In this document: positions 1-8,831 of the stretch, one piece after another
Numbering within the stretch: position 1 is the stretch's first letter
Layout: each line of letters begins with the position of its first letter
Assembly (NCBI RefSeq): GCF_022836475.1
Contig: NZ_BQXH01000011.1
Coordinates: forward strand, 29,176 to 93,175
DNA length: 64,000 nt
Direction: 5' to 3'
Source of the DNA: Ligilactobacillus pabuli
GTDB taxonomy: Bacteria; Bacillota; Bacilli; Lactobacillales; Lactobacillaceae
The notes under the pieces: generated by a model
Databases searched by the model: none
Seen by the model: only the letters and a program-made list of their open reading frames with translations
Told to the model about the DNA's origin: nothing
Program-made: the position numbers and the translations under genes

Positions 1-1
1 A

Positions 2-52
2 TTAAGGCCGATGGACCAGAGTATTTTGGCTGGTGCATTGGCGGCAAACTAA
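2..52 (+). CDS. C-terminal end of an upstream protein (partial)
   Basis: The first bases read in one open frame to a TAA stop and encode the last 16 residues of a protein that begins outside the window (ending AGALAAN). The stop lies 22 nt before the GTG of the ABC ATPase, so the two are probably co-transcribed. Exporters of this type often follow a TetR-type regulator, but 16 residues are too few to identify the protein. Confidence 0.5.
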   Translation, partial: LRPMDQSILAGALAAN

Positions 53-74
53 AAATCAGGAAAGAGGAAGTTAA

Positions 75-776
75 GTGGCATATATTGAGCTGGAACATTA
101 TTCAAAAATCTTTGGCAGCGGTGAGCGCGAAGTCCGTGCCAATGAGGATATTTCGTTTGAATTAGAAAAAGGGCAATTAATGGTGATCGTTGGTTCGTCT
201 GGTGCGGGTAAGTCAACTTTGTTAAATACTTTAGGTGGCATGGACGCTGCAACGTCAGGAAAAGTTGTGATCAACGGCAAGAATATTGCCGAGTATTCGG
301 AACGTGAATTGACCACCTACCGTAGAAATTCGATTGGATTTGTGTTCCAATTTTATAATTTGATCCCGAACTTAACGACTTTAGAAAATGTGGAGCTGGC
401 TTCAGAAATTTCGCCCGCTGCTTTAGACCCGGCAGAGACTTTGGAACGTGTTGGCTTGGGCAAACGTCAAGATAATTTTCCCGCCCAGTTGTCTGGTGGG
501 GAACAGCAACGCGCATCGATCGCACGAGCAGTCGCTAAGAATCCCGAACTGTTATTGTGCGATGAACCAACTGGGGCACTGGATTATCAGACGGGTAAGA
601 CAATTTTGCAGATTTTGCAGGACTTTAGTCATAAAGATGGTAAAACAGTGATCATCGTGACCCATAATGCGGCGATCAAGGCGATGGCTGACCATGTCAT
701 TGAAATTGCCGATGGTCAGGTCAAGGAAGATTATTTGAATGAACAACCGACACCCGTTGCTGAAATTGAGTGGTAG
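75..776 (+). CDS. ABC transporter ATP-binding protein (LolD/MacB-like)
   Basis: This is the cytoplasmic ATPase subunit of an ABC exporter of the LolD/MacB/SalX class. Residues about 40-48 form a Walker A (GSSGAGKST), LSGGEQQR near 139 is the ABC signature, [11 protein letters not shown] near 160 is Walker B and the switch histidine is in VTHNA near 197. The 233-residue length is usual. The GTG start follows the SD-like AAAGAGGAAG. The stop abuts the GTG of the FtsX-type permease, so the two are translationally coupled and form one transporter. Substrate unknown; peptide or envelope-stress export is the family precedent. Confidence 0.93.
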   Translation: MAYIELEHYSKIFGSGEREVRANEDISFELEKGQLMVIVGSSGAGKSTLLNTLGGMDAATSGKVVINGKNIAEYSERELTTYRRNSIGFVFQFYNLIPNLTTLENVELASEISPAALDPAETLERVGLGKRQDNFPAQLSGGEQQRASIARAVAKNPELLLCDEPTGALDYQTGKTILQILQDFSHKDGKTVIIVTHNAAIKAMADHVIEIADGQVKEDYLNEQPTPVAEIEW

Positions 777-3503
777 GTGAAAAGTGTGCGACGAACTTTA
801 AGAAAAAATATTCTGCGGGAATTTAAGACTTCGTTTCCCCGCTTTATTTCGTTAGCAATTTTACTGGCATTAGGGGCATTTGTGCTGATTGGTTTGAAAA
901 TTACTGGGAGTGACATGCGGGCGACGGGTAGGCAGTATTTTGACCAGCATCACATGGCGGACGCGCAAGTCACCAGTGTCGTTGGTTTTAACCAGGCGGA
1001 CCGCCAGTATTTGGGGCAAATGAAGCATGTTAAACAAGCAGAATTTTCCCGCTATCAAGATGCATTAACTGCCGATACGAGCAAAACGATCCGCTTAAAC
1101 CAAGCAACCACTAAGCTCTCAGTTTATCGCGTAGTTCAAGGACGGTTACCAAAACGAGCAACAGAAATTGCTTTAAGTAAGTATGAAAAAGGCCGTTACC
1201 ATGTGGGCCAAACGCTGCATTTGGTGAATAACGATGGTCAAAAACGGATTGCTGGCCTCAAGTATAACCATTATAAAATTGTGGGCTTTGTAACCTCGAG
1301 TGATTATTTGCAAAAAGATAATCTGGGTGTTTCTAACGCTGGCAAGGGTCAGATCGATACTTTTGGTGTCTTAACGAAGGCTGGCTTTAGTCGACAAGCA
1401 CCTAATGTCGCTAAGATCAGTTACGATAATTTACCTCAAGCTAGTTATGACTCGCAGTTTGAAAAGCAGTTAAACAAAAACGTCGATCAGGCTGCTCCTG
1501 GTTTGGCAGCACGTGCAGACCGCAGACAGCGCCAACTCAAACAAGAAAAACAGGCAGAAGTCAAGCAAGCACAACAAAAATTAACCCAGCAAGACCAGGC
1601 ATTGCAGCAGCAAAAAGACCAGTTGGCTCAAGCTAAACAACAGTTAGCAAGCAGCAGCCAAGTCGCTAGCGGTAATGCTCAGGCACAGGCGGGATTAGTG
1701 GCCCAGCAGGCACAGTGGCAAGAAAAGTCTGCTCAGCTGCAGACGGCTACGAAAAAATTGACCCAGGCTAAACAACAACTAGCTTCTCAGGCTAAACAAG
1801 TCCAACAAATGAGCGGCTTGACCTATCAGCTGCAAGCGCGGAATGATTATAACCAGGGTTATAATCAGTTCGGCGAGGCCGCTGCCCGGATCGATGTCCT
1901 GTCAAATACTTTCCCCTTGATCTTTTTTGCGGTCGCAATTTTGGTCACTCTGACCACCATGTCACGGATGGCTGAAGAAAAGCGGACCGATATCGGGGCA
2001 CTGCGCGCTTTAGGCTACACTAAATTTGATGCTTTAAAACTTTTCTTAGCCTATGGAACGAGTGCCGCTGTTTTAGGAACGGCAGTCGGAAGCTATTTTG
2101 GGACCTGGCTGTTGCCGAAAAAGATCTATGCGGCCTACGCGGCTAATTTAGCAGTGCCGACCTTACAGACGCCGCCATCGTGGCGCTGGATCGGGTTAAG
2201 TTTGCTGTGTGCATTGTTGTGCACGGTGGTGCCGGCAGTTTATGTTGTCTGGCACGCTCTACAAGAACAACCAGCTGCGCTCTTAGTGGAAAAGCCGCCG
2301 CGGGCCGGATCAAAAGTTTTGTTAGAAAAACTGCCCTGGTTGTGGCGTCGACTGTCATTTAACCAGAAGGTGACCTTCCGTAACCTCTTTAGGTATAAGA
2401 GTCGGATGTTTATGACGATCATCGGGATCTTTGGCTGTACGGCTTTGTTGATCACTGGTTTTGGCATGCGTGATTCGATCAATGGAATTATCGAAAATCA
2501 GTATCAGAAAATTACCCACTATGATGTAGTTGGCATTTATGATCCAAACGCTAGTGCTAACCAGCAACAGGCTTACCGCAAAAAAGCAGCTACATTAGCA
2601 GGGGTCAAACAGCATGCGAGTGTTTATTTTGAATCAACTACTGCTCGGCCTAAGGGATTGGTTAACAACCAGCAAGTCTCCTTGATCGTTCCACAACACG
2701 AACGAGGCTTCAGTGACTTTATTAGTCTGTTAGACCAGGATACTCAACGGCAGCTGAAATTACCGGCAAACGGCGCTGTGATCACTAGCAAGCTGGCTAA
2801 ACTGGGTCACTATCAGGTCGGGGACCGGATCAATGTTACAGATAGCTCGGGCCGCACCAAATCGTTGAAAATTGGTGGGATCGCCTTGATGTATGCTGGA
2901 CATGATATTGTGTTATCCAGTCGCTATTACCGGCAGGTTTTTGGCAAACAGGTCAAATATAACGCCCAGATCTTAAATTTGAAGGATCGGTCGGCTCATA
3001 ATATTGACCGAGTCTCGCGGACGTTGAATAGTCAGGCAGCCGCAGTAACGGCGGTCCAGTCTAACCAAGCAAAAACAGCGATTAACACCGTGCTAGATGG
3101 GCTGAATAATATTGTCTTTATTATCGTTTTGGCTTCTTCGGCTCTATCATTTGTTGTGTTATTTACTCTGACTAATATTAATGTTTCGGAACGGACCCGG
3201 GAACTGGCTACTTTACGCGTGCTGGGCTTTTATCAACGAGAAACGGTTCTGTATATTTACCGTGAAACGGCGATTTTAACGGTGCTCGGGGTCTTAGTGG
3301 GCTTTGGCGGCGGTTATTACTTGCACCATTTCATTATGGAAACTTTACCGCCGAATAATGCGATGGCGGAAATGACACTGCACCTCAGCAACTTCGGTTT
3401 ATCAACAGCTTTGACCTTACTATTTTCAGTGATCGTGATGGTCATTATGATCCGTAAAATTCGGCAGATCGATATGTTGGGGGCACTAAATTCTGCGGAT
3501 TAG
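777..3503 (+). CDS. FtsX-like ABC transporter permease with a long Gln-rich coiled coil
   Basis: This 908-residue membrane protein is the permease partner of the preceding ATPase. It has an N-terminal membrane helix (about 24-44), a large extracellular region, an FtsX core near 375-495, a second set starting near 545 and a final FtsX core near 770-900. Residues about 240-345 are extremely rich in Gln, Lys and Ala with heptad spacing, so a long coiled coil outside the membrane is likely. The GTG start directly follows the ATPase stop; a second GTG three codons later is possible. MacB and YknZ-like proteins use such stalks for mechanotransmission. I infer export or extraction of an envelope substrate; the substrate is unknown. 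Confidence 0.9.
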   Translation: MKSVRRTLRKNILREFKTSFPRFISLAILLALGAFVLIGLKITGSDMRATGRQYFDQHHMADAQVTSVVGFNQADRQYLGQMKHVKQAEFSRYQDALTADTSKTIRLNQATTKLSVYRVVQGRLPKRATEIALSKYEKGRYHVGQTLHLVNNDGQKRIAGLKYNHYKIVGFVTSSDYLQKDNLGVSNAGKGQIDTFGVLTKAGFSRQAPNVAKISYDNLPQASYDSQFEKQLNKNVDQAAPGLAARADRRQRQLKQEKQAEVKQAQQKLTQQDQALQQQKDQLAQAKQQLASSSQVASGNAQAQAGLVAQQAQWQEKSAQLQTATKKLTQAKQQLASQAKQVQQMSGLTYQLQARNDYNQGYNQFGEAAARIDVLSNTFPLIFFAVAILVTLTTMSRMAEEKRTDIGALRALGYTKFDALKLFLAYGTSAAVLGTAVGSYFGTWLLPKKIYAAYAANLAVPTLQTPPSWRWIGLSLLCALLCTVVPAVYVVWHALQEQPAALLVEKPPRAGSKVLLEKLPWLWRRLSFNQKVTFRNLFRYKSRMFMTIIGIFGCTALLITGFGMRDSINGIIENQYQKITHYDVVGIYDPNASANQQQAYRKKAATLAGVKQHASVYFESTTARPKGLVNNQQVSLIVPQHERGFSDFISLLDQDTQRQLKLPANGAVITSKLAKLGHYQVGDRINVTDSSGRTKSLKIGGIALMYAGHDIVLSSRYYRQVFGKQVKYNAQILNLKDRSAHNIDRVSRTLNSQAAAVTAVQSNQAKTAINTVLDGLNNIVFIIVLASSALSFVVLFTLTNINVSERTRELATLRVLGFYQRETVLYIYRETAILTVLGVLVGFGGGYYLHHFIMETLPPNNAMAEMTLHLSNFGLSTALTLLFSVIVMVIMIRKIRQIDMLGALNSAD

Positions 3504-3561
3504 TTCTTTTGTCTGTCAGCAAAACGGCTATTTCTTGATTTTAATTAAGGGGGAATTTTAA

Positions 3562-4512
3562 ATGGAAATAAAGCGTAGTTTAAAAGCAATAATGCTGTTT
3601 GGTGTTAGTGTATTGGTGTTAACAGGTTGTAGTCAAACTAAGTCTAATGGTAGTGATTCTAGTACTTCAAGTCATAAAGTGAGCCAGAAAGCTGATAGCA
3701 GCAAAAAGACAGAAAAAAAGGAGTCTGCTTCTTCTAACCAAGAAAGCTCTAACCAGGAAAGTCAGACTGCTTTATGGAATGACCATCAGGATGATTTGTT
3801 AACGCAATTCATTAATCAGTGGGCGCCAAAAATGAATCAGGAATATACTAAATATGACGGTGAGGCTTCTTTAAAAGTTTCAACGGGTACAGTTTATCCT
3901 GATGACTTATCTAAAGTTATGGTTAATGGTAACAAAACGACAATCGGTATGAGTAAAGATGGCAACGGGGAGAACGAATATAATGTTGTAGCAATTTATA
4001 ACTATGACGGGACCAAGCCGCCTTTACCCAATCATATTACCTATATTTTTGCGTTCCGAGGTGATCAACCAGTAGCCTTGGTTGACCAAAGCAGAGATGG
4101 AGTTCCAGACTTAAGGCCAACACAAAATACAGAGGTACAGAAAAGCTTTGCCCAAATTGCAAATCAGAGTGACTTCGCAAAAAGTGAGGATGAAGAGCAA
4201 ACAAATAATAAACAAGCTAAAGATGGCAGCGATAATATTAAACCTATCACTGACAGGAGCGAAGCAATTGCAATCGCGTCTAAAGCTTTTTCGAGTGTTG
4301 AAGGTCATACCGCTGAAAATAATATTGAGCCTTCGACTGGACCAGAGCCAGATGGAAGCTATATCTTGAAAACATACAGTGGAGCAAAAGGACTTGATAT
4401 TTATACAATTAAGCCGTTAGCTGATAATAAAGCTGCTGTAAATGCACGATATGGTAGTGTGCAAGGTGGGGAGTTTAATGATGCAGGTACGAAAATCGTA
4501 GAACGACCATAA
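3562..4512 (+). CDS. Surface lipoprotein, probably DUF4767 family
   Basis: This 316-residue exported lipoprotein has a basic N-terminus, a hydrophobic stretch and a lipobox LTGC, with the lipidated Cys near residue 23. A Ser/Lys/Glu-rich linker (about 25-70) follows. The section starting ALWNDHQDDLLTQF with W...MNQ.Y..Y resembles the DUF4767 domain of lactobacilli, recalled rather than searched. A C-terminal part (about 225-316) has a separate alpha/beta look. The SD AAGGGGGA precedes the ATG. It stands alone after the exporter, with no obvious terminator between, so read-through is possible. Function unknown. Confidence 0.8.
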   Translation: MEIKRSLKAIMLFGVSVLVLTGCSQTKSNGSDSSTSSHKVSQKADSSKKTEKKESASSNQESSNQESQTALWNDHQDDLLTQFINQWAPKMNQEYTKYDGEASLKVSTGTVYPDDLSKVMVNGNKTTIGMSKDGNGENEYNVVAIYNYDGTKPPLPNHITYIFAFRGDQPVALVDQSRDGVPDLRPTQNTEVQKSFAQIANQSDFAKSEDEEQTNNKQAKDGSDNIKPITDRSEAIAIASKAFSSVEGHTAENNIEPSTGPEPDGSYILKTYSGAKGLDIYTIKPLADNKAAVNARYGSVQGGEFNDAGTKIVERP

Positions 4513-4703
4513 TAATCTTGCCATGGCAACAGCTTTGACCTTGCAGTTCAAGCTTGAAAAAAGTAATTCCTAATTTCCAGTCAGATTAATTTGCATTCAG
4601 GCTGTTTTGGGTTAAAATATAGCCAAATTATTTAAATTTGAAACAAACTGAGATGGAGCAGCAAGTTAAAATGTGCTGTCAGCATTTCATGGAGGTGTTT
4701 TTC

Positions 4704-5153
4704 TTGGAATATCAATTTCCTCTGAGTGTCCTTGATCCGCATACCGAGTTGATCGATCAACGGCAATTAAATGAACTGTTAAAAAAGGATTTTCAAAATG
4801 TTCAAATTTTGATGCAGCATGTTAAACAAGCAGCGTTTGCTTTGGAACAGTATGTGCAAGAAAAGCTGACGGTAGAACAGCTGCGCCAAGTAACCCGTCC
4901 CGCGATTCGCGGATTGTTAGACCAGCGTAATTTAGAAGAACATGCCCAAATTTTTGCGGAGATGCATGTGGTTGATCAGCTTAAAGCCCAGTTAGATCTA
5001 ACTGGGTTGCGTGAATTAGGAATCGTGACCGATTATGAATATGAACGGATCACTTCAGGCAAATTACTGTTACGTTCCCGTCAAGATCGGCTTAATTTTG
5101 AAAATGAAGTAGGAGAGTATGCCTTAGAAGAAGATTTCGGCCATCTAAATTAA
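4704..5153 (+). CDS. Small conserved-looking protein of unknown function
   Basis: I do not recognise this soluble, acidic, helix-rich protein of about 149 residues. The frame stays open upstream to a TTG at 4638 and an ATG at 4653, but the only strong ribosome site is GGAGGTG at 4691-4697. That site fits a TTG at 4704, giving an N-terminus MEYQFPLSVLDPHTELID. No signal peptide, membrane helix or Cys cluster is seen. A 28-bp inverted repeat follows the stop. It is the last gene before the DoxX promoter region and may be monocistronic. Confidence 0.7.
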   Translation: MEYQFPLSVLDPHTELIDQRQLNELLKKDFQNVQILMQHVKQAAFALEQYVQEKLTVEQLRQVTRPAIRGLLDQRNLEEHAQIFAEMHVVDQLKAQLDLTGLRELGIVTDYEYERITSGKLLLRSRQDRLNFENEVGEYALEEDFGHLN

Positions 5154-5167
5154 TATAATTCCCATCA

Positions 5168-5212
5168 ATTAAGGAGTTTACGCCCTAAAAAACAGCGTGA
5201 ACTCCTTAATTT
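5168..5212 (+). terminator. Inverted repeat downstream of the unknown gene
   Basis: TTAAGGAGTTTACGC pairs with GCGTGAACTCCTTAA across an 11-nt loop, with one G-T wobble. There is no long U tract, so it is a weak terminator or an mRNA 3' stabiliser. Confidence 0.5.
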
Positions 5213-5240
5213 ATGCCAAAAGGTGCCGGTTTCATCGAAG

Positions 5241-5360
5241 ATTGTGCACAATATAATAAGCAGATTTTTCTTCACAATTTAATTTTATGAATTGACAAGC
5301 AAAAGCTTATTTAAAAAAATAAACCATTTTTAAAAGTGTTGTGTAACAGTCATTTCACAA
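5241..5360 (+). promoter_or_regulatory. Cluster of TTGTG/CACAA inverted repeats upstream of doxX
   Basis: Three related motifs sit in the 318-nt gap before DoxX: the palindrome ATTGTGCACAAT (5241-5252), TTCACAATTT (5271-5280), and an inverted repeat of TTGTGTAA and TTTCACAA separated by 6 nt (5339-5360). The half-sites resemble Rex boxes (TTGTGAA-N4-TTCACAA), but the last repeat has a wider spacer than a standard Rex site. A redox-type repressor is inferred. Confidence 0.4.
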
Positions 5361-5471
5361 ATTAAATCGTTTAAAATGTAAAAAATATTTGATATTTTTA
5401 ATTTTTTTGATATGTGATAAAATGAAGTTGCATTAATTTTACATTTATTTAATTTTCGGGAGGAATTATTT

Positions 5472-5969
5472 ATGGTTAAATGGTTACGCGACAGTAAGAG
5501 TGGCATGTGGGTCGTCACAATTATCCGTCTTTATCTAGGTTTCGAATGGTTTATGGATGGCTGGGGCAAAGTTACCGGCGGTTTCAGTGCTAAAGGTTTC
5601 GTCGCTCATGCAATTTCAAGTCCTGTTATGGATCCTCACGGTGCAGCAGCTTTTCCATGGTACACACCTTTCTTGAAAGCGTTTGTTATGCCAAACATGG
5701 GCTTCTTTAGTTTCATGGTTGCCTGGGGTGAATTATTAGTTGGCCTTGGTTTATTACTTGGTACATTGACAACAGCTGCAGCATTCTTTGGTTTGTTGAT
5801 GAACTTTGCTTACATCTTTGCTGGCACAATTTCAGTTAACCCAACTTACATTATTCTTGGTTTCATTATTTTAGTTGCTGGTTACAATGCTGGTAAAATT
5901 GGCTTGGATCACTGGGTCGTACCATTCCTACGTGACAAGATGCCATGGCTGAAACGCTCAGTCGAATAA
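5472..5969 (+). CDS. DoxX family membrane protein
   Basis: This 165-residue integral membrane protein has about four helices (near 14-32, 75-95, 98-118 and 121-138) and the DoxX-like start WVVTIIRLYLGFEWFMDGWGKV. DoxX/DoxD-like proteins are small quinone- or redox-linked membrane subunits of poorly known role. The codon use (GGT, GCT, CCA) and the SD GGGAGG suggest high expression. It is monocistronic: TTGTG-type inverted repeats lie upstream and a strong terminator follows. The family call is firm; the function is not. Confidence 0.88.
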   Translation: MVKWLRDSKSGMWVVTIIRLYLGFEWFMDGWGKVTGGFSAKGFVAHAISSPVMDPHGAAAFPWYTPFLKAFVMPNMGFFSFMVAWGELLVGLGLLLGTLTTAAAFFGLLMNFAYIFAGTISVNPTYIILGFIILVAGYNAGKIGLDHWVVPFLRDKMPWLKRSVE

Positions 5970-5990
5970 ATTTACAATAATAATTTTCAT

Positions 5991-6035
5991 TAAAAAAACG
6001 AACTTTTTCTCTGTGAGAAAGGGTTCGTTTTTTTG
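5991..6035 (+). terminator. Rho-independent terminator after doxX
   Basis: AAAAAACGAAC and GTTCGTTTTTTT form the stem, with an inner CTTTCTC-type pairing, followed by a U run. The A run on the left arm makes it usable on the minus strand too, for azlD. Confidence 0.85.
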
Positions 6036-6070
6036 CGACTTAAAAGCTAAAAAGACATTAACTTATTTTA

Positions 6071-6397
6071 TTATAATAACAAATTGACGATGGCCGCCGA
6101 AACAATTCCGACGACCACGATCACCAGTAAATTTTTTGAAATGATCGCCGCTAGAACAGTCGGCAGTGAGGACCATAAGTTAACGTAATCGATAGTAGGA
6201 AAGTGGCCGAGATGTGGAATGAAAATTTGCTGGAACCATAAAGCTGCCATAATGGTCACTGGAACAAAGCTTAGAAATTCAATAATTGCAGGAGATAAAG
6301 TCAGCTTTTTTAAAATGACAAAGGGAATGACACGGGAAAGCCAGGTAACTAAGCCAGTTCCAAAGATAGTCCAAAGAATAAAGTTAACGGTGGGCAT
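6071..6397 (-). CDS. azlD: AzlD-like branched-chain amino acid permease subunit
   Basis: This 108-residue protein has about four hydrophobic helices and matches the small AzlD subunit of the AzlCD (LIV-E) branched-chain amino acid exporter (family knowledge). Its start overlaps the end of azlC by 14 nt, the typical coupled arrangement. It lies at the 3' end of the minus-strand operon, and the bidirectional hairpin at 5991-6035 terminates it. Substrates in the family include leucine, isoleucine, valine and analogues such as azaleucine; the physiological substrate here is not shown. Confidence 0.9.
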   Translation of the reverse strand: MPTVNFILWTIFGTGLVTWLSRVIPFVILKKLTLSPAIIEFLSFVPVTIMAALWFQQIFIPHLGHFPTIDYVNLWSSLPTVLAAIISKNLLVIVVVGIVSAAIVNLLL

Positions 6398-7091
6398 GTT
6401 TCAAAATCACTCCTAACAGACAACCAAGCAGAGTAACGACTAAAATCAATAGATTGGCAGGAATAAAAATCATGCCAAAGTAAGTTAAAGCTAAGGTGAA
6501 TAAAACTAGGATCAATTGGAGTGAAATCGTCAGACTTTGATCCGAAATAATTTGTAAGTAAAGTAAACCGATAAACATGGCAGTGATGGCAAAACCAAAG
6601 CCAAACTGCTCGGGACTGGTAATAAACGAGCCCAATAAAGCACCTAGCCCAGTACCTGCGACCCAAGTTAAATAAGAAGCAAGGTTGACAGTGTTAAACC
6701 AAGTGAAGTTCAGGGTTTTTTGAGTATAGTTGAGTTTGTTCATACCTAAAGCGAAACTTTCGTCGGTCAGAAAGGTCCCAAGCACAATGTTTTTCCAATT
6801 CGAGTCATTTTTAAAGTAAGGGCTAAGGGTGGTTCCCATTAGGATCATCCGAGCGTTAACTAAAAAAACTGAAAAAATGATGGAAAGCAACGGACTGTGG
6901 TTAAGCAACATGGTGACTAGTACGAATTGTGCGGAGCCGGCATAGACAAAAGTTGAAATCATGAGCGTCAGCAGAACAGATAGGCCCGCTGCCCGACTAA
7001 CGAGACCGAAGGCAATTCCGATTCCAATGTAGCCTAAGACAGTGGGCAAGACATCTTGTAAGGCCGAACGAACGGTTAAGTGAGAATGCAA
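6384..7091 (-). CDS. azlC: AzlC-like branched-chain amino acid permease subunit
   Basis: This 235-residue inner-membrane protein has the AzlC pattern: an N-terminal RSALQDVLPTVLGYIGIGIAFG, a YAGSAQF motif near residue 50, and MGTTLSPYF. With AzlD it forms an amino-acid exporter. The start is a TTG preceded by AGGGGGGT at a good distance. Two copies of the structured intergenic repeat lie immediately upstream in the opposite orientation, between this gene and the unknown gene at 7514-8014, so the azlC promoter must be within or next to them. Confidence 0.92.
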   Translation of the reverse strand: MHSHLTVRSALQDVLPTVLGYIGIGIAFGLVSRAAGLSVLLTLMISTFVYAGSAQFVLVTMLLNHSPLLSIIFSVFLVNARMILMGTTLSPYFKNDSNWKNIVLGTFLTDESFALGMNKLNYTQKTLNFTWFNTVNLASYLTWVAGTGLGALLGSFITSPEQFGFGFAITAMFIGLLYLQIISDQSLTISLQLILVLFTLALTYFGMIFIPANLLILVVTLLGCLLGVILKHAHR

Positions 7092-7111
7092 AAAAGGACC
7101 CCCCTAATAAT

Positions 7112-7235
7112 CACAGAGCGGAGTGAAACGGGAGAAAGCGAGCATCATCGTGCTAAGCGAGAAGATCACGATTTTCAGTGATGTGCTGGCTTTAGCTGGA
7201 TAAGCGGAACCTCTTGTCCCACGTAGCTCGACTAA
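7112..7235 (+). repeat. Structured intergenic repeat, copy A
   Basis: This copy starts ACAGAGCGGAGTGAAACGG and ends TAGCTCGACTAA, the head and tail shared by the whole family. The internal hairpin is different in this copy, and the outer stem (GTGAAAC.. with GTCCCAC) is less complementary than in others. The head faces the azlC start. Confidence 0.8.
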
Positions 7236-7240
7236 AAAAC

Positions 7241-7359
7241 ACAGAGCGGAGCAAAGCGGTAGAATTTGAGCACTATCGGAGCTTGGCCTTTAATGCGTTT
7301 TAGGCATTGAAGGTTGAGCTTGGATAGGCGGAGAGTTCTGCTTTGAGTAGCTCGACTAA
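7241..7359 (+). repeat. Structured intergenic repeat, copy B
   Basis: Head ACAGAGCGGAG, outer stem CAAAGC with GCTTTG, second stem AGAATT with AGTTCT, inner hairpin CTTTAATGC/GCATTGAAG, tail GTAGCTCGACTAA. The outer-stem sequence differs from copies D and F but stays complementary. Confidence 0.85.
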
Positions 7360-7448
7360 AATTCCAGAGCGCTTAACTCTCATTTAGTACTAAAAAACTC
7401 AATTTATATCTAATAAATACATTAAAAATATTTTAATCTACTTGTTAT

Positions 7449-7503
7449 AAAAAAACAAGACCAGGATGCCGGCGTGAAAGACACGGGGCACCTTGGTCTT
7501 GTG
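7449..7503 (-). terminator. Terminator for the minus-strand gene at 7514
   Basis: GGCACCTTGGTCTTGT pairs with ACAAGACCAGG-TGCC across a loop. On the minus strand the stem is followed by TTTTTTTAT. Confidence 0.85.
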
Positions 7504-7513
7504 AGGTAATTTG

Positions 7514-8014
7514 TTATTTTAAGTGACTTTTTAGGATCCACTGATCTTCAATTTCAGGAATTTTTAGTTCAACGCGATCCATAATACTATGATAGAGAGT
7601 CCGCTGGATAAAGACTGACCGGACATCTAAGTCAAAACTAGGCAAGGTGAAGGTTAAACCGCAGCCCATATATTCCATGGATACGATCCGGACGTTATCA
7701 AAAACTGCGAGAGTTTCCATTGCCTTGTCTTCTCGATAGTAACTATCTAATTCTTTATTTAGTTGAATAACTAATGGGTCTTCAGAGTTAATTTTTTTCC
7801 GTGAGTCGAAACGAATGCCAGAAAGTCCTTGATCAAATCCGGTTCCGCCGTCGTCAATGAACTTTCTAAGCTGTCGGTAAACTTCGGTGATACCTTCTTT
7901 TTCAAAACCTGAACCAATATATTCTGTAGCAACTTCGTGGACGATCTCATTTTCGTCGGCAGTGATGATCTCATTGGCCACGGAAATAATTTGTTTTAAT
8001 GAAACGTTATTCAC
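7514..8014 (-). CDS. Protein of unknown function
   Basis: I do not recognise this 166-residue soluble acidic protein. It has no signal peptide or membrane helix. A central motif FIDDGGTGFDQGLSGIRFDSRKK (about 53-75) is the most distinctive part. The GTG start at 8014 is well supported by GAGGAGG and by an extended -10 (TGTTATAAT) about 45 nt upstream. The gene is monocistronic, with a strong terminator directly after it. Its promoter faces that of the acetyltransferase-like gene. Confidence 0.8.
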   Translation of the reverse strand: MNNVSLKQIISVANEIITADENEIVHEVATEYIGSGFEKEGITEVYRQLRKFIDDGGTGFDQGLSGIRFDSRKKINSEDPLVIQLNKELDSYYREDKAMETLAVFDNVRIVSMEYMGCGLTFTLPSFDLDVRSVFIQRTLYHSIMDRVELKIPEIEDQWILKSHLK

Positions 8015-8058
8015 AGGAATGCCTCCTCGTTTCTCTCCTAATTAGTATGGTTATCCTT

Positions 8059-8067
8059 ATTATAACA
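8059..8067 (-). promoter_or_regulatory. Extended -10 promoter for the 7514-8014 gene
   Basis: On the minus strand the sequence reads TGTTATAAT, a perfect extended -10. A weak -35 (AGTGAC) is 17 nt upstream. The predicted start point lies about 40 nt before the GTG. Confidence 0.55.
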
Positions 8068-8079
8068 AATGAAAATTAC

Positions 8080-8691
8080 ATGTCACTGACTGGCAACGCT
8101 TTTACTAAACAAATTTGTGTTAAAACTAGTGCTGACAATGATAAGATAAAGTTGAGCGAAGCTACAGCTAATTTAGTGAAGAAAGAAGCGCAACTTATTA
8201 TGAACTTAAAAAATTACCGGCCAGTGATGACAACTCATTATACTTTAGACTGGCTGAATGCCTTTAAACTTAAGGATATTCATCATTTACGAGAAGTTGA
8301 GCTGCAGCAGCGCCAACCGCTAGTGCAAACGGCCAGCTTTGTTAATCAGGCGATGAGTCAGTTGATGCATGGTAAAACTGCGATTTGGGGAATTAAGCAG
8401 ACTAATAGTGACCAGTTTTTGGGAACTTTTTCGTTATTTCAAATTGATTTGCCAAACCGGGCAGCCACGGTCCAAGCTAGCTTATTGATGGAAGGGTCAC
8501 AGACGGAATTATTGACAGAGGTTGTTCCGCATATTTTAAGAATGCTGCAAACAGACCTGAAATTTCAAACGATTTTTGTCCCTCAAGTTCAAGAAAAACA
8601 ATTTGCACCGGCTTTGGCCGAACTTAAATTTGAAAAATCTTTGCAGCAAAAACAGCCGCAAATTGTTGAATATAGTTATCAACTTAAGTGA
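8080..8691 (+). CDS. GNAT-like acetyltransferase (RimJ/RimL-type), start uncertain
   Basis: The body resembles a GNAT N-acetyltransferase of the RimJ/RimL type. It has RPVMTTHYTLDWLNAF near the N-terminus, TAIWGIKQTNSDQFLGTFSLFQID as the beta4-beta5 region, and the end of the fold before FVPQVQEKQFAPALAELKFEK. The acetyl-CoA loop is not classical, so the enzyme may be divergent or inactive. The frame is open from 7999, but that segment overlaps the promoter and SD of the opposite gene. I chose ATG 8080; TTG 8152 and ATG 8047 are alternatives, and none has a clear SD. The substrate is unknown. Confidence 0.6.
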   Translation: MSLTGNAFTKQICVKTSADNDKIKLSEATANLVKKEAQLIMNLKNYRPVMTTHYTLDWLNAFKLKDIHHLREVELQQRQPLVQTASFVNQAMSQLMHGKTAIWGIKQTNSDQFLGTFSLFQIDLPNRAATVQASLLMEGSQTELLTEVVPHILRMLQTDLKFQTIFVPQVQEKQFAPALAELKFEKSLQQKQPQIVEYSYQLK

Positions 8692-8831
8692 AAAAACAGT
8701 GGCAGTCAGAAACTAGCAAGTCGCGTTGAATTTCTTTAGAATTTGGCGGTGAAGTGCTATGATTAAAGTGATAAGGAATGATGAAATAGTCGCTAATTTA
8801 GCACTGTCATTCAAAATAAGGAGATGTTTTA

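Noticed and set aside
5339..5360. Canonical Rex box
   Set aside because: Half-sites fit, but the centre is 6 nt between 8-nt halves, giving 22 nt instead of the 18-nt Rex site.
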